Source: Filimonas effusa
GTDB taxonomy: Bacteria > Bacteroidota > Bacteroidia > Chitinophagales > Chitinophagaceae
Length of the DNA stretch: 64,000 nt
Assembly: GCF_004118675.1 (NCBI RefSeq)
Contig: NZ_SDHZ01000004.1
Span: 186,001-250,000, forward strand
Direction: 5' to 3'
This document shows positions 44,538 through 51,345 of the stretch, piece after piece. The position numbers were made by a program, and so were the translations under genes. The stretch's first letter is position 1. Each line of letters begins with the position of its first letter. Under the pieces are notes generated by a model. It saw only the letters and a program-made list of their open reading frames with translations. It was not told where the DNA came from and did no database searches.

Positions 44538-45962
44538 ATGAGAGAAGAGAATCCATTTCGTGAAGACCGGGAAGAATTACAGGAACTGCTGAATCAGTAC
44601 GAACGTTTAAAAAACGGAGGAAGCCACTCGTTCCTGGAAGAAGATGCCTTCGAACGCATCATCGACTATTTCGACGACAGAGAAGAATATGCACAGGCCC
44701 TCGAAGCAGCTGAAACAGGCCTCGAATACTTCCCCTACTCCTCACAGCTGCTCATCAAAAAAGCCGACCTCTTACTCGCAACACGCAAATACCACGAGGC
44801 CCTCGAAGTCCTCGAACAGGCCGAACTGTTCGACTCTAACGATATTAACCTCTATATCCTCAAAACCGACGCCTACCTCGCCCTCGACCAACAGGAAAAA
44901 GCAGTCGTCCTCCTCGAAGACGCCCTCCTCAGATTCGATGGCGAAGAACGCATCGACCTCCTCTTCGAACTCGCCGACGTGTACGACGACTACGAAGAAT
45001 TCGACAAGGTCTTCGATTGCCTCAAACTTATCCTCGAAGAAGAACCGGCAAACGAAGAAGCACTCTACAAGATCTGCTTCTGGACCGATTTCACCGGCCG
45101 CAACGAAGAAAGTATCCGCCTCCACCAGAAAATAATTGAAGAACAACCCTATAACGAACTGGCCTGGTTCAACCTCGCCGCTTCCTATCAGGGCCTCAAA
45201 CTGTACGAAAAATCGATCGACGCCTACCAGTTCGCCATCGCAATCGACGAAAAATTCGATTACGCCTACAGGAACATGGGCGACGCTTTCATCCGCCTCC
45301 GCAAATACAAAGAGGCCATAGAAGCCCTCGAAAAAGTGCTCGAGCTCTCCCGCCCCGAAGAAGTCATCTTCGAAGCCATCGGTCACTGCTACCACAGGCT
45401 TAGCAACTTCGCCCAGGCACGCTTCCACTACCGCAAAGCCTCCCACATGAACCCGGAGGATAGCAAACTGCAATATAAAATTGCTCTTACTTATATTAAT
45501 GAGTCTCAATGGGATAGCGCCGTAAAACATCTCGATAATGCCATGCGTATCCAGAAAACGGTGCCCGAGTATAACCTCGCCATGGGACAATGTAAAATGG
45601 AACAGGAAAAATACAAGGAAGCCATCGTTTTCTTCAGTATCGTCGTCCGCTCCAAACCCCGCAGCGTTACAGGCTGGGAAGCCCTCATCCGCTGCCTCTA
45701 TAAAGCCGGCTTCTACGACGAAGCAGTGACCCAGTGCCGCGCCGCACTCGCCGCCACCGAAAATAAACCGGTGTTCTATTTCCACTACAGCGCATCCCTC
45801 TTTGCAGGCGGAAAAATGAAAGAAGGCCTCCTCCAACTCGAAAAAGGAATGAGCCTCGCGCCTAAACTCGTGAAAAAACTGGTCGAAATGGCGCCCGCTA
45901 TCTTACAGAAAAATCAGGTCGTCGATTTGATCGCCCGCTACAAAAAAGGACGAAAAATTTAA
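44538..45962 (+). CDS. Tetratricopeptide-repeat protein
   Basis: 474 residues from the ATG at 44538; a GTG at 44529 would add three. No signal peptide, so cytoplasmic. Almost all of it is helical repeats of the TPR type, e.g. LAWFNLAASYQGLKLYEKSI, AYRNMGDAFIRLRKYKEAI and YNLAMGQCKMEQEKYKEAI. It is very acidic in the first half. The codon choice (CTC GAA) makes opposite-strand frames appear open; those are shadows. It precedes the ComA gene by 88 bp. Role probably in protein-protein interaction. Confidence 0.92.
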   Translation: MREENPFREDREELQELLNQYERLKNGGSHSFLEEDAFERIIDYFDDREEYAQALEAAETGLEYFPYSSQLLIKKADLLLATRKYHEALEVLEQAELFDSNDINLYILKTDAYLALDQQEKAVVLLEDALLRFDGEERIDLLFELADVYDDYEEFDKVFDCLKLILEEEPANEEALYKICFWTDFTGRNEESIRLHQKIIEEQPYNELAWFNLAASYQGLKLYEKSIDAYQFAIAIDEKFDYAYRNMGDAFIRLRKYKEAIEALEKVLELSRPEEVIFEAIGHCYHRLSNFAQARFHYRKASHMNPEDSKLQYKIALTYINESQWDSAVKHLDNAMRIQKTVPEYNLAMGQCKMEQEKYKEAIVFFSIVVRSKPRSVTGWEALIRCLYKAGFYDEAVTQCRAALAATENKPVFYFHYSASLFAGGKMKEGLLQLEKGMSLAPKLVKKLVEMAPAILQKNQVVDLIARYKKGRKI

Positions 45963-46024
45963 CCGTTCACGGACAAATACGCCCCTCATACCTATCCAAA
46001 AAAATTCATATGCGCTGCGTTCCC

Positions 46025-46032
46025 TATTTTTG
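46025..46032 (+). promoter_or_regulatory. Promoter -7 box for comA
   Basis: TATTTTTG, exact TAnnTTTG, 18 bp before the ATG at 46051. No clear -33. Confidence 0.4.
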
Positions 46033-46050
46033 CAGCCTTCAAAGAATGTT

Positions 46051-46827
46051 ATGATGAATTTTTCTTTATCTCAGATGCCGGATAGAAATCGTAAGCCCAG
46101 GACAGATGGAATAACAATGGTGATGGATAAGGGGCTTAGCATAAACGAAGTGCACAATTTTTTAAGCGTAGCGCTTCCGCATGTCGATATCGTTAAATTA
46201 GGTTTTGGTACCTCGTTCGTAACGCCCAACCTCAGGGAAAAAATTGAAGTATATCAGTCCTACGATATACCCGTCTACTTCGGCGGTACCCTCTTCGAGG
46301 CATTCCTCGTTCGTAACCAGTTCGAAGATTATATCCGCGTTTGCGAAGACTATAACATCAACTACATGGAAGTGAGCGATGGCTCCGTTACCATCCCCCA
46401 CGCCGAAAAATGTGGTTATATCGAAAAACTGACCCAGTACGGTACCGTATTGAGCGAAGTTGGTAGCAAAGACGCCGCCCACATCATCCCCCCCTACAAA
46501 TGGATCGAATTGATGCGCGCAGAACTCGAAGCCGGCGCCACTTATGTGATCGCCGAAGCAAGGGAATCCGGAAACGTAGGTATCTATCGCGGTAGCGGTG
46601 AAGTAAGGGAAGGCCTGGTGCAGGAGATCCTTACACAGATCCCCGGCGAAAAGATCCTCTGGGAAGCGCCTCAGAAAGCACAACAGCTTTACTTCCTCGA
46701 ACTACTCGGCTGTAACGCCAACCTCGGTAATATCGCCCCCTCCGAAGTCATCGCCATGGAAGCCATGCGCGTAGGCCTCAGAGGCGATACCTTCGAACTC
46801 TATCTTAACAAAGAAACCCTCCGTTAA
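46051..46827 (+). CDS. comA: Phosphosulfolactate synthase
   Basis: 258 residues. Adds sulphite to phosphoenolpyruvate, giving (2R)-phosphosulfolactate. Characteristic segments: KPRTDGITMVMDKGLSINEV, DIVKLGFGTSFVTP, DIPVYFGGTLFEAF, YMEVSDGSVTIPHAEK, ILWEAPQKAQQ and APSEVIAMEAMRVGLRGD. In archaea this is the first step towards coenzyme M; in Bacteroidota no coenzyme M is made, and a role in sulphonate or sulphonolipid synthesis is plausible (inference). No comB or comC lies next to it; the shikimate dehydrogenase gene follows. Confidence 0.93.
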   Translation: MMNFSLSQMPDRNRKPRTDGITMVMDKGLSINEVHNFLSVALPHVDIVKLGFGTSFVTPNLREKIEVYQSYDIPVYFGGTLFEAFLVRNQFEDYIRVCEDYNINYMEVSDGSVTIPHAEKCGYIEKLTQYGTVLSEVGSKDAAHIIPPYKWIELMRAELEAGATYVIAEARESGNVGIYRGSGEVREGLVQEILTQIPGEKILWEAPQKAQQLYFLELLGCNANLGNIAPSEVIAMEAMRVGLRGDTFELYLNKETLR

Positions 46828-46953
46828 TAGCACACCACCCCTGATATATAAACGCCGCCCGCGTCGCCAGGGTAAACTCGGTGAAACCTGGCGCGCTTGA
46901 TGAAATGAAATCATTCCGACAACAAACGGCATCAGGGGAAAAAACAATACAGT

Positions 46954-47685
46954 ATGAGAACTTTTGGAATCCTCGGCTACCCGCTGACTCACTCCTTCTC
47001 GCAACGCTATTTTGAAGAAAAATTCCAGCGCGAAGCAGTCACCGATGCCCAATTCAAATTGTTCTCCTGCCCGGATATAGCGTCCCTGCCGCAAATGCTG
47101 GCAGCAGAACCCGCACTCGAAGGTTTCTGTATCACTATACCACACAAAAAATCTATCCTGCCCTGGTTAACGGAAGCGGATGAAGTGGTGACCGCCATGG
47201 GCGCCTGCAACTGCGTACGCATCCGCAACGGCAAATTATACGGCTACAATACCGACGTGGCCGGTTTCGAAACCTCCTTTACAGCACAGCTGCAACCGCA
47301 TCATACCAGGGCGCTTATCCTTGGTACAGGCGGGGCAGCTGCCGCTGTTCAATATATTCTGCAGAAAAAAGAAATACCCTATCACTTCGTCTCCCGCCAG
47401 CAAAGACCAGGACATTTCACCTATGACCACTTATCCCCCGAAGTGATCGCCACTCATCCGGTGATCATCAATTGCACCCCACTCGGCACTTACCCCGATG
47501 TGCAAACCTCACCCGATCTTCCCTATCACCTCCTTACCCCAAACCATTACCTGTACGATCTGGTATATAATCCACCCCTTACCCGCTTCCTCCAACTCGG
47601 ACAACAACAAGGAGCCATCATCAAAAACGGCTACGACATGCTCGTCATCCAGGCCGAAGCCAACTGGCAGATCTGGAATAGCTGA
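46954..47685 (+). CDS. aroE: Shikimate dehydrogenase
   Basis: 243 residues, the short Bacteroidota form. Reduces 3-dehydroshikimate to shikimate with NADPH. Motifs: YPLTHSFSQRYFEEKF, ITIPHKKSILPWL (catalytic Lys), YNTDVAGFETSF (catalytic Asp), LILGTGGAAAAVQYIL (cofactor), INCTPLGTYPD and NGYDMLVIQAEANWQIW. It is 126 bp after comA in the same direction. Confidence 0.95.
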   Translation: MRTFGILGYPLTHSFSQRYFEEKFQREAVTDAQFKLFSCPDIASLPQMLAAEPALEGFCITIPHKKSILPWLTEADEVVTAMGACNCVRIRNGKLYGYNTDVAGFETSFTAQLQPHHTRALILGTGGAAAAVQYILQKKEIPYHFVSRQQRPGHFTYDHLSPEVIATHPVIINCTPLGTYPDVQTSPDLPYHLLTPNHYLYDLVYNPPLTRFLQLGQQQGAIIKNGYDMLVIQAEANWQIWNS

Positions 47686-47846
47686 TCTAACGCCTCCCAA
47701 TACAGTACACAATAAATTCCCTGCCCGGGTACATAACTCCACGGTGCGCACATAACCCGTGAAATGAAAATAGCTAAGCCCCGGCATTAACAAGCGCCGC
47801 CACCTGGCTATTCGATCTTATAATTTCTTTAAACGAAGGGATGAAC

Positions 47847-48290
47847 CTAAGGAATAAAATGCTGCACTAGCTTCTGCTGGGCATACGCAGGTACCGCAAC
47901 TTTTTTCTTCTCTTTATAATCAAAGCATAGCATCCCCGTTTTCACTTTGCCCGCCAGCCTGCTTCCATCAGGCGTAAGTAATTCAATCAGGTAGTAAATA
48001 TCAAACCCAAGCTTGTCAAAACCTCCTGCCGCAACAGATATCCTTACACTATCGCCATAGGCCAGCTCATGTTTATACTCTATGGCAGCATCAGCCATGA
48101 TAAGCCCGCATCCTTCAAACGACGTCTCCGAATAACCATAATGATGCAGGAACTGCATTCTGGCCTCATGTATCAAAGAAAGAAACGCATCATTCCCAAC
48201 ATGCCCGCCATAATTAAGATCCGTGATCCTGATCGTGATCTCTGTAGCAAAAGAATAACTCTCCGGTAAACTAACTTTAATCCTGTTCAT
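47847..48290 (-). CDS. Acyl-CoA thioesterase, hot-dog fold
   Basis: 147 residues. A single hot-dog domain of the 4HBT/YbgC type with the conserved ITDLNYGGHVGNDAFLSLIHEAR (Asp and GHVGN active-site loop), DAAIEYKHELAYGDSVRI and FDIYYLIELL. It hydrolyses thioesters of CoA or ACP; the substrate is unknown. Separate transcription unit between aroE (convergent) and rdgB. Confidence 0.9.
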   Translation of the reverse strand: MNRIKVSLPESYSFATEITIRITDLNYGGHVGNDAFLSLIHEARMQFLHHYGYSETSFEGCGLIMADAAIEYKHELAYGDSVRISVAAGGFDKLGFDIYYLIELLTPDGSRLAGKVKTGMLCFDYKEKKKVAVPAYAQQKLVQHFIP

Positions 48291-48316
48291 ACTTATTGTC
48301 CGTTTCTGGTTTTAAA

Positions 48317-48907
48317 TTAGCCGTCTATCCCCCTCAAAAATGCCTCCAGCTTATCCATCGCCTTACGCCTGTGACTGAAACTGTTTTTCTCTTCAGTGGT
48401 CATCTCCGCAAATGTCCTGTCACTGCCTTCAGGAATGAACACAGGATCATACCCAAAGCCTTCTGTCCCCCTTTGCGTAGTGATGATCTGACCTTTACAG
48501 ATCCCTTCAAAAAGATACTCATGATCATTCCAGATGAGCGAAATAACAGTTCGGAACTGCGCCGAGCGGTCACTGCTGCCTTCCAGCTTATATAAAAGCT
48601 TCGCGATATTCTGCTGAAAATTACGGCCATCACCCGCATAACGCGCGCTTTTAACACCCGGCTCCCCGTTAAGTGCAGTTACTTCCAGGCCGCTGTCGTC
48701 ACTAAAACAATTTTTACCCGTCATCTGGTGTATAACGGCCGATTTCTCTCTGGCATTGGCTTCCAGTGTATCATGTGGCTCCGGTATGTCAGTGGTGATA
48801 CCCGCTTCTTCAAGGGTTAATAGCTCCAGCTTGTCGCCAACAACCGCTTTTATCTCGGCCACCTTGTGAGCATTGTTGGTGGCGAATATTAAGGTAACTG
48901 TACTCAT
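48317..48907 (-). CDS. rdgB: Non-canonical purine NTP pyrophosphatase
   Basis: 196 residues. HAM1/RdgB removes dITP, XTP and ITP from the nucleotide pool. Motifs: [52 protein letters not shown] and [15 protein letters not shown]. Its ATG overlaps the stop of the upstream gene by four bases (ATGA at 48904-48907), so the two are translationally coupled. Confidence 0.95.
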   Translation of the reverse strand: MSTVTLIFATNNAHKVAEIKAVVGDKLELLTLEEAGITTDIPEPHDTLEANAREKSAVIHQMTGKNCFSDDSGLEVTALNGEPGVKSARYAGDGRNFQQNIAKLLYKLEGSSDRSAQFRTVISLIWNDHEYLFEGICKGQIITTQRGTEGFGYDPVFIPEGSDRTFAEMTTEEKNSFSHRRKAMDKLEAFLRGIDG

Positions 48908-50010
48908 ATGTTAAAGATGTTTTTCAGGCACAACCATAATTTGCTTTTCAGCAGTTTCGCCTCTTCCGATCCACCCAGCATCCGCTGCAGCGCAGGTGCA
49001 CTCAAAAAAGTACAGCTGTCATGCTGGAATACCTGGAAAGGAGGGATCGCAAACGCCAGCTGCATCTCCTGCATACTAATGTCGAAAAGAAAACAGTAGT
49101 TGACCTGTAGTTGTTGCCTGATTTGAGAAAAGTTGAAATGATTCCGGCTCATATTCACCACTGCCACATCCCCCATATTCAGCCGGCACGCAGCAAGTAT
49201 ACCACTTAAAAGCTGAAGCGCATCCTCTGCAAGATGTACATTCTCACCATCCTTTACAAGAATAACGATGCCCTTCGCATTATTCCCAAGCATACTAACA
49301 GCAGCATTCCCCGCCGCTCCTCTTTGTCCGCTCTGCACATTCCCCGCCGCACTTCCTTGTCCTCCCTGCATATTCGCTGCCGCCCCTCCTTGTCCTCCCT
49401 GCACATTCCCCGCCGCTCTTCCTTGTCCTCCCTGCATATTCGCTGCCGCCCCTCCTTGTCCTCCCTGCACATTCCCCGCCGCTCCTCCTTGTCCTCCCTG
49501 CATATTCGCTGCCGCCCCTCCTTGTCCTCCCTGCACATTCCCCGCCGCTCTTCCTTGTCCTCCCTGCATATTCGCTGTCGCTCCTCCTTGTCCGCTCTGC
49601 ACATTCCCCGCCGCTCCCCCGGCAACACCGTAGCCGTCAGCTGCCGGCATACCCTGTGCCGGATTACTTTGCACATCACCAGGCATAGGCACCGACAGTC
49701 GGCCGTCACCCTGCATCCCCGGCTGTTGCATCCCGCCTGTTCTAGGAGTTTCACCCTGCATCCCCGGCTGTTGCATCCCGCCTGTTCCCGGAGTTTCACC
49801 CTGCCTTGCCCCCTGCTGCATCTGGTCTGCTCCTCCTTGAACTGCCTGGTGCAGCCCCCCGGCAGCCGCAGCACGCATCTCCTGCCCGGGAACTGCAGCA
49901 ACAGCACCCGGTTTTTCCGCCAAAGGCGCATCCTCATCTGAGGCGATAAGCGTATCTTTGTACAGCCCCGCCAACAGCGTATTGGGTATGGTAAAGTTGA
50001 AACCTGACAT
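48904..50010 (-). CDS. Repeat-linker protein, possible Pol III psi-like
   Basis: 368 residues in three parts. (1) Residues 1-25: [19 protein letters not shown], a short conserved-looking peptide. (2) About 26-245: low-complexity, with two 15-residue repeats ([15 protein letters not shown]) and then nine 11-residue units alternating [11 protein letters not shown] / [11 protein letters not shown]. (3) Residues ~246-368: a globular domain ([70 protein letters not shown]). The order of parts in the C-terminal domain (helix, SAPAL-like loop, helix with LW) resembles the psi subunit (HolD) of the DNA polymerase III clamp loader, whose N-terminal peptide binds the clamp loader; this is my inference. 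It is coupled to rdgB by a 4-bp overlap. Confidence 0.8.
   Translation of the reverse strand: MSGFNFTIPNTLLAGLYKDTLIASDEDAPLAEKPGAVAAVPGQEMRAAAAGGLHQAVQGGADQMQQGARQGETPGTGGMQQPGMQGETPRTGGMQQPGMQGDGRLSVPMPGDVQSNPAQGMPAADGYGVAGGAAGNVQSGQGGATANMQGGQGRAAGNVQGGQGGAAANMQGGQGGAAGNVQGGQGGAAANMQGGQGRAAGNVQGGQGGAAANMQGGQGSAAGNVQSGQRGAAGNAAVSMLGNNAKGIVILVKDGENVHLAEDALQLLSGILAACRLNMGDVAVVNMSRNHFNFSQIRQQLQVNYCFLFDISMQEMQLAFAIPPFQVFQHDSCTFLSAPALQRMLGGSEEAKLLKSKLWLCLKNIFNI
49318..49620. repeat. 33-bp in-frame tandem repeat
   Basis: About nine 33-bp units alternate in two versions (66-bp higher order) inside the gene at 48904-50010. Because 33 is a multiple of three, all frames on both strands stay open through it. 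Likely prone to copy-number change. Confidence 0.85.
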
Positions 50011-50074
50011 ATATTTATATTGTTAACGGTTGTTAGCTTCCGTTTTTTTGTTTATTTGCAACAAATTTAGTGTT

Positions 50075-51139
50075 ATGATAGATGCTTTTGAAATACAGGT
50101 TACCAAAGTCGGGGAATCTAAGTTAAAGAACCTCAGCCTGGAAAACTTGCCTTTCGGCCGTTTTTTCACAGACCACATGCTAGAGGCTGAATATGAGAAC
50201 GGCGAATGGAAACTGGCTGAAATTAAACCCTACCAGCCATTGCTCCTCGATCCTTCTCTTGCTGCTTTGCATTATGGCCAGGCTATTTTCGAAGGCATTA
50301 AAGCTTATAAAACAGATGCGGGAGAACCCTTCATCTTCCGCCCTTACGATAACTACAGAAGGTTTAACCGCTCTGCAGCCCGTATGAATATGCCCGAAGT
50401 TCCCGAAGAGATCTTTATCGAAGGTATGCGCCAGCTCATCAATATCGATAGCAACTGGATCCCCGCAAAACCAGACCATTCTCTTTATATCCGCCCATTC
50501 ATGTTCGCTACCGATACCATGCTCGGCGTTAAACCCTCCGAAACCTATAAATTCCTCATCATCTTAAGCCCCACAGGCCCTTACTACGCGCAACCCATGA
50601 AAATTGCCGTGGAAGAAAAATATACCAGGGCCGCTCCCGGTGGCGTCGGCTTCGCTAAAAATGCAGGTAACTACGGCGGTAGCCTCATCGCTGCAACAGA
50701 AGCAAAAAAACTCGGATACGACCAGGTGTTATGGACCGACCCCTTCGAACACAAATGGTTACAGGAAGTAGGTATGATGAACGTGTTCTTCGTGATCGAT
50801 AACGTAGCCGTTACCCCCTCACTCGAAGAAGGTACCATCCTCGAAGGTGTTACACGCGATACCGTTATCACCCTCCTGAAAGAAATGGGCGTCAAAGTAG
50901 AAGAACGCAGGATCAGCGTCGACGAACTCGTAGAAGCACACAAAGCAGGAAAAGTATCCGAGATCTTCGGAACCGGTACCGCAGCTGTTATCTCTCCCAT
51001 TAAAGAACTGAAATATCAGGACTATGTAATGGAGTTCGATACCGACAAAGTAACTACTGCTCCCGAAGTAAAACGCCGCCTCACCGCCATCCGCGAAGGT
51101 AAAGCAGAAGATACCTACAACTGGATCTTTAAGATCTAA
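50075..51139 (+). CDS. ilvE: Branched-chain amino-acid aminotransferase
   Basis: 354 residues from the ATG at 50075 (the frame is open to 50030). PLP enzyme of fold type IV, last step in making valine, leucine and isoleucine. Motifs: LPFGRFFTDHMLEAEYENGEW, LHYGQAIFEGIKAYKT, RPYDNYRRFNRSAARMNMPE, the PLP Lys in FAKNAGNYGGS, LWTDPFEHKWLQEVGMMNVFFVI and IFGTGTAAVISPI. It is divergent from the 48904-50010 gene and followed by a strong terminator. Confidence 0.96.
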   Translation: MIDAFEIQVTKVGESKLKNLSLENLPFGRFFTDHMLEAEYENGEWKLAEIKPYQPLLLDPSLAALHYGQAIFEGIKAYKTDAGEPFIFRPYDNYRRFNRSAARMNMPEVPEEIFIEGMRQLINIDSNWIPAKPDHSLYIRPFMFATDTMLGVKPSETYKFLIILSPTGPYYAQPMKIAVEEKYTRAAPGGVGFAKNAGNYGGSLIAATEAKKLGYDQVLWTDPFEHKWLQEVGMMNVFFVIDNVAVTPSLEEGTILEGVTRDTVITLLKEMGVKVEERRISVDELVEAHKAGKVSEIFGTGTAAVISPIKELKYQDYVMEFDTDKVTTAPEVKRRLTAIREGKAEDTYNWIFKI

Positions 51140-51151
51140 ATAACATAAAAC

Positions 51152-51213
51152 AAAGATCCTGGTTCACAAGTGGCTGCTCAACCAGCCTCCCTTATGAACC
51201 AGGATCTTTTTGT
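51152..51213. terminator. Terminator after ilvE
   Basis: AAAGATCCTGGTTCA (51152-51166) and TGAACCAGGATCTTT (51195-51209) form a perfect 15-bp stem with a 28-nt loop, then TT. Also in position to act on transcripts leaving the STAND gene. Confidence 0.8.
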
Positions 51214-51221
51214 GCCTATAG

Positions 51222-51345
51222 CTGCCACCCGCATCCATCTGCCGCCCATATCCATCCGCTACCCGCATCACCTGCCACCCATATCCATCCGCTACCCGCA
51301 TCATCTGCCACCCATATCCACCTGCCACCCGCATCCATCTACCAC
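51222..51345. repeat. 33-bp intergenic tandem repeat
   Basis: Units beginning CTGCCRCCCATATCCATCCG recur at 51239, 51272 and 51305, 33 bp apart, with partial units on both sides. It fills the gap between the ilvE terminator and the 3' end of the STAND gene. Confidence 0.75.

Noticed and set aside
44772-45836. Long minus-strand frame (354 codons) opposite the TPR gene
   Set aside because: It is the reverse complement of codons rich in CTC and GAA and is full of Glu/Phe/Val. The plus-strand frame has clear TPR repeats, so this is a shadow.
49234-49941. Two long frames, plus and minus, inside the 33-bp repeat gene
   Set aside because: They result from a repeat unit divisible by three. Their products are Ser/Pro/Leu or Arg/Glu-rich monotony without the conserved N- and C-terminal parts.
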